A DNA stretch of 64,000 nucleotides from Dyadobacter bucti. GTDB lineage: Bacteria; Bacteroidota; Bacteroidia; Cytophagales; Spirosomataceae. Each line of letters opens with the position of its first letter. Within the stretch, counting starts at the first letter, position 1. Positions 25,201-33,681 of the stretch are shown piece by piece. The translations under genes were made by a program, and so were the position numbers. The DNA lies in contig NZ_SWFP01000005.1 in NCBI RefSeq assembly GCF_005869225.1, forward strand, positions 620,001 to 684,000, read 5' to 3'. Under the pieces are notes generated by a model, which saw only the letters and a list, made by a program, of their open reading frames with translations, had not been told where the DNA came from and made no database searches.

Positions 25201-25394
25201 AAACGGACTATGAGATTATTCAGGATGAGGCCCAATATGAAAGTTTAATGGAGGAAATATTGGATATTATGAATAAGGGAGAGGCGAATCTGTCGACTGC
25301 AGAATCAGAAAAGTTGTTAAAAATGGCACTTGCTGCTCAGGCCTACGAAAAAGAACACCACCACGATACTAATATGCAAAAAGCAGAAGCCTGA
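25197..25394 (+). CDS. Truncated HigA-like antitoxin lacking the HTH domain
   Basis: A 65-aa acidic helical protein: YEIIQDEAQYESLMEEILDIM, then KLLKMALAAQAYEKEHH. This matches the N-terminal region of Bacteroidota HigA antitoxins, which normally continue past the AYE.EH element with a helix-turn-helix of about 60 residues. Here the frame ends shortly after, with HDTNMQKAEA. In the two downstream frames I translated up to 25,456, I found no HTH remnant. The toxin-binding half may still neutralise HigB, but autoregulation by DNA binding looks lost. Translational coupling to higB is kept through the ATGA overlap. Confidence 0.75.
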   Translation: MKTDYEIIQDEAQYESLMEEILDIMNKGEANLSTAESEKLLKMALAAQAYEKEHHHDTNMQKAEA

Positions 25395-25456
25395 TACCAA
25401 AGCGGTCCAGGCATTTCTGCCGAGTTTATTTTACAGCATATCTAGCCTGAATTCTT

Positions 25457-25825
25457 TCAGAGCTGAAACTCGGGATTATAAATAAGCCCAACTACGTTGC
25501 CCCAGGGATCTCTGACGGTGGCTACTACTATTTCACCTCCTACGTTTTGAGGGGCTTCGTGCTCGGTGGCACCATGTTCCAGCAGTCGCTTGTACTCGGT
25601 TTCGACATTTTCTACGCCCCAGTAAGTCTGCACGTTATCGGTTTTAGCGGACGAAGATTCTTCTGGCTGCAAGCCCAGCTCGTATCCTGCAATCGTGAAA
25701 CCTACATGAAATGGTTCGTCGAAATAGGGCTGGGTTTCGAAAACTTCTGTATACCACTTTTTGGCTTTATCGAGATCGGTAACTTTATAGATCGTTGTTC
25801 GGAGTCCGAGAAATCTTTTTTCCAT
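25457..25825 (-). CDS. VOC (glyoxalase/bleomycin-resistance) family protein
   Basis: A 122-aa protein with one vicinal-oxygen-chelate domain made of two beta-alpha-beta-beta-beta units: LGLRTTIYKVTDLDKAKKWY...PYFDEPFHVGFTIAGYELGLQP in the first and YWGVENVETEYKRLL...VATVRDPWGNVVGLIYNPEF in the second. The DPWGNVVGL ending is standard. The function is not predictable beyond metal-dependent or binding roles. The frame opens 19 codons earlier, but MEKRFLGLRT at 25825 is the natural start. It follows the acetyltransferase gene on the same strand, 35 bp away. Confidence 0.85.
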   Translation of the reverse strand: MEKRFLGLRTTIYKVTDLDKAKKWYTEVFETQPYFDEPFHVGFTIAGYELGLQPEESSSAKTDNVQTYWGVENVETEYKRLLEHGATEHEAPQNVGGEIVVATVRDPWGNVVGLIYNPEFQL

Positions 25826-25860
25826 GGTTCTGCTTTGGTTGACCGGAATAGTCCTTGGGG

Positions 25861-26310
25861 TTATAGTTCTTTTTTCATGCATACGCTATGTTGCTGGGAT
25901 TTGTAGTGCCCGAAATTTTCGGTGATGAGGTACCCAAGCCTTTGATACATAGCAATTGCCTCCGGTTGCTTTTTCCCAGTTTCGAGAACAGCGTATTTGT
26001 ATTCCAGTTCGCCGCCCCAGCTTTCCAGCTCCCTGACGATCGATGAGCCAAGACCCAATCCCCGGAAATCCGGTGCGATAAACATGCGTTTTAATTCAAG
26101 GGTATTTCCACTGAATCTTTTAAAACAGCCGCAACCAACCGGTAAAGCCTCATGGTAAGCCACTATAACGGTATGGAGATCTGAAATGCGGTTATATTCT
26201 TCATAATCTGCCTGCTGCGTCTCGTAAATCCGGCAAAGTTCCTCGTCCAGCTGCTGTGTCAGCTTTTTGAAATCAGGATCTTCACTGTTCGTTCTTTTAA
26301 TAATGGGCAT
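25861..26310 (-). CDS. GNAT family N-acetyltransferase
   Basis: A 149-aa protein with the GNAT core. Motif A is ELKRMFIAPDFRGLGLGSSIVRELESWG, including the acetyl-CoA pyrophosphate loop RGLGLG, followed by AVLETGKKQPEAIAMYQRLGY. The acceptor substrate is unknown. The start at 26310 (MPIIKRTNSED) leaves 16 bp after the DUF72 gene; the longer frame would overlap it. It belongs to a leftward run of DUF72, GNAT and VOC genes. Confidence 0.87.
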   Translation of the reverse strand: MPIIKRTNSEDPDFKKLTQQLDEELCRIYETQQADYEEYNRISDLHTVIVAYHEALPVGCGCFKRFSGNTLELKRMFIAPDFRGLGLGSSIVRELESWGGELEYKYAVLETGKKQPEAIAMYQRLGYLITENFGHYKSQQHSVCMKKEL

Positions 26311-26326
26311 GAAAATGAAACCGGGA

Positions 26327-27232
26327 TTATTTACCGTCAAAAAGTGTTTTTTGCTTCTCCGAATTCGGATCATGCGGAATTTTTAAAGACATTCCCAGTT
26401 TGTCATTGAACATTTTAATGAGGTAGGCTGACAAAAGTGGAGATGCTTCCTCGTGGTTCTGGTGAACAAAGAAATAAATGTTCTCGATACCTTCTTTCGT
26501 CCATTGTTCCAGTCGTTCGAACCAGTCGTCAAGGCGGGTATAATCGGAGTCCACATTGGCACCATTGTAACGTACAAAAGCAGTAGGGGTGGTGAGCCGC
26601 ATGTGCAGCAGATCGCGGCGACCAGCCGAATCGGTGATAATGTGCGAGATATTTTTCTTTTCAAGCACTGTATAAAGCTGCTCGCTATCCCAGGAACCAT
26701 CATACCAGCCCGTGTGCCTTAGCTCCAGGGCAAGCGGAAATCCGGAAGGCCAGTCTTCGAGATAGGCTTTCAGGTTTTCCCAGTTTTTGGGTCCGAAATT
26801 ATCGGGCATCTGCAGGAAAAGCATTCCCAGTTTTTCTTGAAGGTGCGCGATACCGTCCAGAAAAATATCCGTTTGTTCCTTTGCTTCTTTCAATCTCTTC
26901 CAGTGGCTGATTCCCTGATGGAGCTTTGGAAAAAACCTGAAACCTTCGGGCGTTTTATTGTACCAGCTCTCTATCGTTTCAACCGGGAAATTGTTGTAAA
27001 AAGTCGCGTTCAACTCAATACTGTTGAATTGCGTGGCATAATACGCCAGTTCATCTTTTGTCCCTTTCGGATAAAAGCTTTTCAGATCGGCCTTGTTCCA
27101 TTTGGCACAACCAATGTAAATATTGGGGTGATCCTGTTTTTTTGCTTCACCGAGCAGAGCCTTGTTGGCCGCTGCATCCGCTGGTAATTTAAAATCAATT
27201 TCATCGGGATTATCAACTTTTCCGAATTTCAT
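26327..27232 (-). CDS. DUF72 domain protein
   Basis: A 301-aa protein with a TIM-barrel-like DUF72 fold. Signatures are IYIGCAKWN, FNSIELNATFYNNF, FPKLHQGISHWKRL, LFLQMPDNFGPKNW, ALELRHTGWYD and FVHQNHEEASPLLSAYL. DUF72 (YecE-like) proteins are widespread and have no agreed function. The ATG at 27232 gives MKFGKVDNPDE. The 36 codons further upstream run through the end of the PIN gene and are not family-like. The next gene begins 16 bp downstream. Confidence 0.88.
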   Translation of the reverse strand: MKFGKVDNPDEIDFKLPADAAANKALLGEAKKQDHPNIYIGCAKWNKADLKSFYPKGTKDELAYYATQFNSIELNATFYNNFPVETIESWYNKTPEGFRFFPKLHQGISHWKRLKEAKEQTDIFLDGIAHLQEKLGMLFLQMPDNFGPKNWENLKAYLEDWPSGFPLALELRHTGWYDGSWDSEQLYTVLEKKNISHIITDSAGRRDLLHMRLTTPTAFVRYNGANVDSDYTRLDDWFERLEQWTKEGIENIYFFVHQNHEEASPLLSAYLIKMFNDKLGMSLKIPHDPNSEKQKTLFDGK

Positions 27233-27261
27233 AATGTCGATTGTTGAAGTTTTTTCAGGGC

Positions 27262-27669
27262 TTATAGGAATGGGTTTCGAATCTCTAGCTGATTGATCAA
27301 AAGCCCGTGATGGAGATATTCGGAAAATAAAACCGAACAATCTGCTCCTATGGCTGAGGCTACTATGATAGAATCAAACCATTGGAGTTGATATCGTTCA
27401 GCTAAAACAACTGCTTTGTGAATTGTAGCCAGCTTTACCTGAACCAGTTCGTTGTTCGATTCAATCTCGTCAACTGCTGATCGGATATCTTGCCACGGCA
27501 GTTTCAGCTTTTTTCGAAGTACGTTGCAGGTTTCCTTTAATACTTGTGTCGAAATGATTGTGTTTGTATTTGCGGCGACCTGCAGGGTAATTGAATGTCT
27601 GATTGGTTCATCCTGCGCATAGCAATATAAAAGGATATTGGTATCCAGAAAGAACCTTTCATCGCTCAT
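27262..27669 (-). CDS. PIN-domain (VapC-like) toxin with an altered acidic residue
   Basis: A 135-aa PIN nuclease-fold protein. Acidic positions are Asp in FFLDTNILLY, Glu in VLKETCNVL and Asp in WFDSIIVASA. The last conserved block, usually of the form SEDLQ-G, reads FSEYLHHG here: the expected Asp is Tyr (codon TAT where GAT would encode Asp). This could weaken metal binding and RNase activity. The gene overlaps the upstream small antitoxin gene by 11 bp, the normal VapBC arrangement. Substrate RNA is unknown. Confidence 0.85.
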   Translation of the reverse strand: MSDERFFLDTNILLYCYAQDEPIRHSITLQVAANTNTIISTQVLKETCNVLRKKLKLPWQDIRSAVDEIESNNELVQVKLATIHKAVVLAERYQLQWFDSIIVASAIGADCSVLFSEYLHHGLLINQLEIRNPFL

Positions 27670-27847
27670 TTGCTTCTTCGCGGTTAAAGCGAAATCCCTC
27701 CAGATTGATGCGGATGGCTTCGTAGGTCTTGTCTTTTTTTGCGTTGCCTGTGACGTCGGTTTCCTTCATGTCAATTGCACCAATTTTTTCCAAGCCCTCC
27801 AGAACTGAAAGTGCGAAATCTTGTTTAATATCGACAATAAGAGTCAT
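27659..27847 (-). CDS. Small antitoxin partner of the PIN toxin
   Basis: A 62-aa protein: MTLIVDIKQDFALSVLEGLEKIGAI, then a Lys/Asp-rich middle and RFNREEANER at the end. The N-terminal strand-helix could be a short ribbon-helix-helix or AbrB-like piece, but I do not recognise a named family. The 11-bp overlap with the PIN gene and the small size support an antitoxin role. Confidence 0.7.
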   Translation of the reverse strand: MTLIVDIKQDFALSVLEGLEKIGAIDMKETDVTGNAKKDKTYEAIRINLEGFRFNREEANER

Positions 27848-27947
27848 GACGATAATTTTTGGTTATAACCAAATTTAGGAAAAATATATGAATCAGGACT
27901 TGCCAGATTCTTCAGGAATCTGACAAATCTCCTAATCTCAAAATATA

Positions 27948-28463
27948 CTACCGTCCAAAATCATCCTGTACCCTGACGATGTCGTCTTCATCGGATGGAT
28001 TGGCGGGATCGGTGTGCTGCCAGATTTCGGCGACAAAACCCCATTCATTAACACCTACAAGCCGGTGACGCTCACCTTTTTTCAGATCAACTACCGTTCC
28101 GATCGGCAGCTGGCGCAATTCCGTTTCTTCGTCGGTATCACTGATCACAATGCCGGCGTTTCCGCCGATCACTTTCCATATCTCCGCGCGACGGTGGTGG
28201 TACTGCCACGACAGACGTTTGTTCGGTGCTACGACCAGTATTTTCGGGCTCAGTTTTTCATAACCTGCAAAGTCTTCGAGGGAAAGATGAGGGAAGAACG
28301 TGGATATGAATTTCGGTGCTTCGTTTTCTTCCAAAACAAAAAAACCTCCCCACGGACGGGAATGGTCTTTACTTACCACCGTGAACCCTTGTTCATCTAT
28401 AAACTGTTGTACTTTTTCAAAAACGACTCCCTTGTCGGCATCTGCCGGAAATGATTGTATCAT
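27948..28463 (-). CDS. Cupin protein, type II phosphomannose isomerase-like
   Basis: A 171-aa cytoplasmic protein. The N-terminal 60 residues include SKDHSRPWGGFFVLEE, a phosphomannose-isomerase-type element. The cupin core has APNKRLSWQYHHRRAEIWKVIGG (metal-binding HHRRxE), LPIGTVVDLKKGERHRLVG and EIWQHTDP. This is the fold of type II mannose-6-phosphate isomerase C-terminal domains, often annotated phosphoheptose isomerase in this phylum. A link to the nearby mannose pathway is attractive (mannose-6-phosphate to fructose-6-phosphate) but unproven. It stands about 105 bp after the SusD gene on the same strand. Confidence 0.8.
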   Translation of the reverse strand: MIQSFPADADKGVVFEKVQQFIDEQGFTVVSKDHSRPWGGFFVLEENEAPKFISTFFPHLSLEDFAGYEKLSPKILVVAPNKRLSWQYHHRRAEIWKVIGGNAGIVISDTDEETELRQLPIGTVVDLKKGERHRLVGVNEWGFVAEIWQHTDPANPSDEDDIVRVQDDFGR

Positions 28464-28568
28464 ACTATTTGAATTTTAAGATCGTGTGAAACTCAAAATT
28501 AGGATAAAAAACAAAAAGATGCCCCAAAATATTCAGAGCACCTTTTGAATTATATCTACTAATTTATA

Positions 28569-30149
28569 CTATTTGTCCCACCATACCTTGGTGGTGAATT
28601 CGTCCGGCAAAGTGGCTCCAGCCTGATAGTTCGGGTTACCTGCTACTTCGTTGGTCGGATATCTTAGTCTTACCGGAATTGTACCGTTTGTAACATTACC
28701 AGGATAGTTTGTCGGGGTCAGCACAGGGAAACCAGTTCTTCTCCAGTCCGACCATGCCTCCCACCAGTTGAAAAATTTGTTTACCCACATCTGCTCTCCG
28801 ATCATTTGCAAAGCAGGCTTCGTAACGCCATAGGGATAGGTGGTCAGGTAGGCAGTTGCAGCTGCATCCGTAACGATCAGTGACGCGTCATAAGGCGTAT
28901 ACATCTGCATGGATGCTTTTACGCCCGCATCATAATGCGACTTGGCAGTACCAGCAATACCTGTACCGATTTTTCTTTCAATTGCTTCTGCGAGTAAGAG
29001 CTCGATTTCTCCGTAATTCATGATCATGTACGGGTCAGAATCCTGTAACATCCGGGGATTGATCCGCGAATATGTTTTTGGCACGTCCACAGTCTGGCCT
29101 TCCAGATTGTCGAGCATTGCCTGATCGTAGCCATTGGGCATCCCTTTTTGTTTCAGTGGATCTAAATTGATTGTAACGTCGCCTATTCCACCACTAATGA
29201 TCATGAGACGGGGATCATCATCTGTTGCGATGGCTGGGTTAGTCCCTTTTAGCCAATTTACAAGTGTAGCGCTCAAGTATGGAGGCTGTCCTCCGTCTCC
29301 CGGGTCAAAAGCTCTGGATATACCATTCTGATTCACCCATTCGCTTGGTCCGTCCGCCATTGCAACCCATACATTGTCAGCGTTGCTGGCGAATACCCCG
29401 CCTGCGGCTGCTTTAGTTACATAAGTTGCAGCTTTGGCCGCGTCCACATTTGATATACGCATTGCAAGGCGCAGCATCAGCGAGAATCCCCATTTTTTCC
29501 ATTTCGCAATGTCACCATTGTAAATAAAGTCGGCGTTTTTAAATCCTTCGTCCGGATTTGAGGCGTTCAATGCAGCTGTTGCTTCATCGAGTTCTTTGAG
29601 CAGGTCGGTATAAACGGCTTCCTGGCTTTCATATTTAGGGAAGAAAACACCTTCAATCCCCTGGTTGGCTTCTGAATACGGAATGTTACCGTAAAAGTCC
29701 GTCAATCTGGCGAAACTGAATGCCCTTATGATCCGAGCGGCCTGGCGCATATTCAGATATTTACCTTCGGCAAAGCCACCGGGGCCCGATTGTTTCAGAA
29801 TCTCAGCAACGTTTTTTAATTGGTCGTTATAGGTAAATTCGAACGGTGCCGCATTGGTTTCAGCGTTAACGGTGTACTTGTCACCAGGAGCGATGCCCCC
29901 ACCGGAATTTGCCAGTTGCTGGATCGCATAGGCACACATGCCAATGTTTGTCCGCCAGTCGATGTACCTGTTGTCACCAGTACTTCCGTTGGATGCGATA
30001 CCCAATTCGGCGGAAGTGAAGATGAAGTTTAGGTCTACCTCGTTTAGTGCCTGCGGGTTAATGTTCAGATCATGTAACTGCTTTGTATCGCACCCCGTTA
30101 CCAGTACTACCGCCAGCCCGTACTTTATATATTTTTTCAAATTTTTCAT
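28569..30149 (-). CDS. SusD/RagB-like outer-membrane lipoprotein (mannoside locus)
   Basis: A 526-aa lipoprotein with a signal ending in LVTGC (Cys20). It is the SusD-like_2 type: NINPQALNEVDLNFIFTSAE at the start, RIIRAFSFARLTDFYGNIPYSEA in the TPR region, and WWEAWSDWRRTGFPVL near the end. It would bind oligosaccharides at the cell surface and cap the SusC channel encoded just upstream (11-bp gap). It probably serves the beta-mannoside locus read from the same strand further right, though substrate specificity cannot be read from sequence. Confidence 0.92.
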   Translation of the reverse strand: MKNLKKYIKYGLAVVLVTGCDTKQLHDLNINPQALNEVDLNFIFTSAELGIASNGSTGDNRYIDWRTNIGMCAYAIQQLANSGGGIAPGDKYTVNAETNAAPFEFTYNDQLKNVAEILKQSGPGGFAEGKYLNMRQAARIIRAFSFARLTDFYGNIPYSEANQGIEGVFFPKYESQEAVYTDLLKELDEATAALNASNPDEGFKNADFIYNGDIAKWKKWGFSLMLRLAMRISNVDAAKAATYVTKAAAGGVFASNADNVWVAMADGPSEWVNQNGISRAFDPGDGGQPPYLSATLVNWLKGTNPAIATDDDPRLMIISGGIGDVTINLDPLKQKGMPNGYDQAMLDNLEGQTVDVPKTYSRINPRMLQDSDPYMIMNYGEIELLLAEAIERKIGTGIAGTAKSHYDAGVKASMQMYTPYDASLIVTDAAATAYLTTYPYGVTKPALQMIGEQMWVNKFFNWWEAWSDWRRTGFPVLTPTNYPGNVTNGTIPVRLRYPTNEVAGNPNYQAGATLPDEFTTKVWWDK

Positions 30150-30160
30150 TTTGTGTCGAA

Positions 30161-33100
30161 TTAGAATGTAGCTCTTAAATTGAAACCATAACTGCGTGTG
30201 GAAGGGAAACCGAAATAATCAAAACCCTGAGAGTTACCATTGGCGTAATTAGATTCAGGATCAATGTTTGGCGTATTCTTGAACAGAATTGCCAGGTTAC
30301 GACCAACAAATGACAGTGTCAGGTTTTGCAGCGGCGTCTTGGTAAGCAATTTTTTCGGGAACGAGTATCCCAGCGTGAGCTGTCTCAATTTAATAAAGGA
30401 TGCATCATAAAGATACATCTTAGTGGAAACGTTGTCTCCCTCGCCACCTATCGCGCCCCAGTAGTTATATGCCTGCAAAGGAGTTAAAGTTTTTGTAAAG
30501 GGCGTGTATACGTTGCCTTCCTGTGTTACACCAGTTATCGTAAGTGGTGCTTCTCCTTCGCGGCCCTGCAAAGAGGCTTTGCTTAGTCCCCACTGATCGA
30601 GCCTCATGTTGGTTCCGGAAAGAATATCGCCGCCAACTTTGAAGTCGACCAGGAACGAAAGATCAAACCCTTTGTAGTTAAATGCATTGGTTACCCCTCC
30701 CGTCATTTTTGCAATACCATTTCCGATGATTTCGTAACCTGGAGCACTGACCGGACGGCCATCGGCATCAAATACAGGCTGACCATCAGGAGATAATTTC
30801 TGAACACGTCCTGTAATCATACCGAAAGGCTGGCCGACGATATTTTTGATGAAGGCATTTCTGGTCCTGGGCTCATCCATTACCAGTTCAGTTGTGCCCT
30901 CGATGAGCGATTTTACCTTGCTGTTATTTTTGGCCAGGTTCACCGTAATATCCCATGTCACGTTGCTGCTTTTAAGCGGAGTAGCCGTTAACAGCAGCTC
31001 TAAACCTCGGTTCTGTAATTTACCCAGGTTTACGGATGTACTACCAAAACCAGAGGCTCTTGAGATGGTCGCGTTCAGAATGTCATCTGTTGTTTGCTGG
31101 TCGTAGTAAGTAAAGTCTACGCCGAGTTTGTTATTAAATACCCTGAAATCAATTCCGACTTCCGTTTCGGTAACCAAAAGCGGCTTAAGTGCCGGATTAG
31201 GAATATTTCCTCCATTACCCATTGCCTGTGAGAACGAGGCCATAGGGTGCTGCAGATGGGGGTTTCCATTCAGAGAATAGGTAAGGTTATTTTGATAAGG
31301 TTCGATTGTAACATTACCTACCTGCGCCCAGGATGCTCTTACTTTACCATAAGATAACCATGATGGAAGCCCTTTAAACGCATCCGAGAAAACAAAGCTA
31401 CCGCCGATAGAAGGATACAGGACGCTGTTTGTTTCCGGGTTAAGTACTGAGAACCAGTCATTTCTCGCTGTTGCGGTAATGAATAGGAATCCGTCGTATG
31501 ATAATTCAGCTGATCCTAAAAGAGAATTGATGCCACTTTCCTTGGGATCGTAATTAAAGGATCTGTCCTTGACATTATTCAATGCGGGGAAGAAAGCGAC
31601 GTTAAACCCGTTGCCATAGACGTTTACATATTCAAATTTTCTTCTCATCCTGTTACCGCCGGCAAAAGCAGTAAAGCCGATTTTTCCAAACTCTTTGGTT
31701 GCACCGATGGTATACTCTGCATTAAGCTCCGAAACATTCCAGTTTCCCAGACTTCTCGCCCCCCCGCGTTGATAACCGGTACCTTCAGGCGTAAGACTTT
31801 CTGCACGTCTGGTATATTTGTCCAAACCTACACGTCCCTGAATGAACAACCAATCGGTAATCTGGTATTTTAACTGGCCCGAAGTTATGATACGGTTCTT
31901 CTGGTCGGATTTGATGAACTGATAAGCGGTCCAGTATGGATTTTGCCCCCAGTTATTGCTTGCCTGCTGAAATTCCTCTCCGACTTTTTTAGGCTGAGTA
32001 CCACCCCAGATGCTAAGGCTCGCATCATCAGTACCCGGTGCAATCGCCCCAGGCTTGTTAGGATCTCCGTAGTAGGAAAGTACATTGTAATCGCCCGGAA
32101 TTCTCCATACGCTCTGGATGGCATTTCCCGGAGAATCGGATACATTAGGCCGGTTTTTAGCTTTTTCCTCTGAGTACAAGATTTTAGCATCCATTGTCAA
32201 TCTTTTTCCAAACTTGGATTGGGTTGACAGCGATAGATTGAGCCGGTCGAAGCCAGAATTTGGAATGATTGACGTGCTTTTCATATTCGTTACTGAGGCT
32301 CGGAAATTCTGTGTTTCGTTACCACCAGAGAAGGCCAGGCTGTTGGTAAATGCAGATCCGGTTTTCAGGTATCTTGAGAAGTTATCGCCTGCGTGCGAGT
32401 ATGGGTGCATTTTTCCATCAAAACCGATAACCTGGCTGTTATCGAATTTAGGCCCCCAGGAATCGTCTCCCCATTCGTAAGCCTGGTTTTGATTGATAGG
32501 TTTCGAAGCTACACCATTTACATAAGAACCACTTCCATGAGATTTCTGCAGATCGGATAGGTCATTAAGTTTTTCAAAAACATAATTTGACCCAAATTCA
32601 ACACCAATGCCTTTTCTCTTCGATCCACGTTTGGTGGTTACGTTGATGACACCGTTCGCTGCGCGCGAGCCGTAAAGAGCCGCAGCGTTGGCACCTTTCA
32701 AAACTGTAATTGACTCGATGTCGTCAGGATTGATACTGGAAAGACCGTCACCTTCGTCAGATCCACCCCACAGACCGGCCTGACCAAAGTTATTGTTATC
32801 CATCGGGATACCGTCAATTACATAGAGAGGTTGGTTATTGCCCTGTAAAGACTTGTTTCCGCGGATAATAACCCTGGAAGAACCAGCGGGGCCAGACGCG
32901 ATTTTACTCACATTGACACCTGCCACCCGGCCCGCCAGCGCGTTTCCGAGGTTGGCCTCCCGGGCCTGCGTGAGGTTACTGCCATTTACTTCGGTGATGG
33001 AGTAGGCCAGGGCTCTTTTGTCCCTGTTAATACCAAGAGCAGTTACTACCACTTCATTTAACGCAGTGGCTTCCGCCGCCAGGGACAGGTTCAAAACAGA

Positions 33101-33361
33101 AGCATTGGCAACCACTTCCTGGGTGACATAACCTATGTAACTAAAAGTTAATGTTTTACCTTTTTCGACGGTAATACTGTAATCTCCTTTGTCATTCGTT
33201 GTGGTACCCCGGGTTGTTCCCTTGACTACCACGTTTACACCCGCGATATCTCCGCCGGACGCGTCGCTTACTTTCCCTGATACTGTCATTTCCTGTGCGT
33301 AGCTCGTCAGAGATAGCGTCGAAATCAGTACCAATACAATAAATAGTACATTTTTTTTCAT
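30161..33361 (-). CDS. SusC/RagA TonB-linked outer-membrane transporter (mannoside locus)
   Basis: A 1066-aa protein. The signal peptide ends in SYAQ. A carboxypeptidase-regulatory-like domain spans about 23-105 (VSGKVSDASGGDIAGVNVVVKGT, YSITVEKGKTLTFSYIGY). The plug domain has NEVVVTALGINRDKRALAYSI, LYVIDGIPMDN and TVLKGANAAALYGSRAANGVINVTTK. A 22-strand barrel follows, ending PSTRSYGFNLRATF. It imports oligosaccharides captured by the SusD partner. A TATATTTG -7 box lies about 70 bp upstream of its ATG, so it can be transcribed separately from the epimerase operon. Confidence 0.95.
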   Translation of the reverse strand: MKKNVLFIVLVLISTLSLTSYAQEMTVSGKVSDASGGDIAGVNVVVKGTTRGTTTNDKGDYSITVEKGKTLTFSYIGYVTQEVVANASVLNLSLAAEATALNEVVVTALGINRDKRALAYSITEVNGSNLTQAREANLGNALAGRVAGVNVSKIASGPAGSSRVIIRGNKSLQGNNQPLYVIDGIPMDNNNFGQAGLWGGSDEGDGLSSINPDDIESITVLKGANAAALYGSRAANGVINVTTKRGSKRKGIGVEFGSNYVFEKLNDLSDLQKSHGSGSYVNGVASKPINQNQAYEWGDDSWGPKFDNSQVIGFDGKMHPYSHAGDNFSRYLKTGSAFTNSLAFSGGNETQNFRASVTNMKSTSIIPNSGFDRLNLSLSTQSKFGKRLTMDAKILYSEEKAKNRPNVSDSPGNAIQSVWRIPGDYNVLSYYGDPNKPGAIAPGTDDASLSIWGGTQPKKVGEEFQQASNNWGQNPYWTAYQFIKSDQKNRIITSGQLKYQITDWLFIQGRVGLDKYTRRAESLTPEGTGYQRGGARSLGNWNVSELNAEYTIGATKEFGKIGFTAFAGGNRMRRKFEYVNVYGNGFNVAFFPALNNVKDRSFNYDPKESGINSLLGSAELSYDGFLFITATARNDWFSVLNPETNSVLYPSIGGSFVFSDAFKGLPSWLSYGKVRASWAQVGNVTIEPYQNNLTYSLNGNPHLQHPMASFSQAMGNGGNIPNPALKPLLVTETEVGIDFRVFNNKLGVDFTYYDQQTTDDILNATISRASGFGSTSVNLGKLQNRGLELLLTATPLKSSNVTWDITVNLAKNNSKVKSLIEGTTELVMDEPRTRNAFIKNIVGQPFGMITGRVQKLSPDGQPVFDADGRPVSAPGYEIIGNGIAKMTGGVTNAFNYKGFDLSFLVDFKVGGDILSGTNMRLDQWGLSKASLQGREGEAPLTITGVTQEGNVYTPFTKTLTPLQAYNYWGAIGGEGDNVSTKMYLYDASFIKLRQLTLGYSFPKKLLTKTPLQNLTLSFVGRNLAILFKNTPNIDPESNYANGNSQGFDYFGFPSTRSYGFNLRATF

Positions 33362-33681
33362 AGGTGCCTTTTTGGTAGCGTAGGTTAAATCAATACATTA
33401 AAGAAGGAAATAATACTAAAAATTAACTCAAATATACCATGTTTAATAGGATATTAATATAGTTCTTTTTTATCTAAAAATAACACATTCTTAACAGTCT
33501 TGGGGAGAAACCGTATAAGTAATTCTAAAAATAATCGCGACACGACTGATGTTATGTAAACTACTGGTTATAAGAGATTTTTCAATAACACTTCCGAGTG
33601 CGTAACCCAGAGAAAACGTCGACGTGCGTTGATATACGTTGAAATTAATATGATTGTAAAATTAGATGAGTCAGCTGGATT
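33362..33681. other. 320-bp AT-rich intergenic region upstream of susC
   Basis: This gap separates the epimerase gene from susC. It holds the susC -7 box at 33429-33436. I see no ORF of note and no strong terminator for the epimerase operon. Regulation of susC from here is likely but no repeat-type operator stands out. Confidence 0.5.
33429..33436 (-). promoter_or_regulatory. Candidate -7 promoter box for susC (TATATTTG)
   Basis: Read on the minus strand, this is TATATTTG, an exact TAnnTTTG match giving a leader of about 60 nt. No -33 TTTG is at the usual distance, suggesting activator dependence. The second susC gene has the identical octamer. Confidence 0.5.

Noticed and set aside
27904-27922. 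CAGATTC/GAATCTG hairpin as a terminator
   Set aside because: The stem is 7 bp with no adjacent T run; support is too weak to list as a feature.
12821-28463. A single defence island made of the toxin-antitoxin genes
   Set aside because: The modules are scattered among housekeeping genes, and no restriction, Abi, CBASS or retron component is present.
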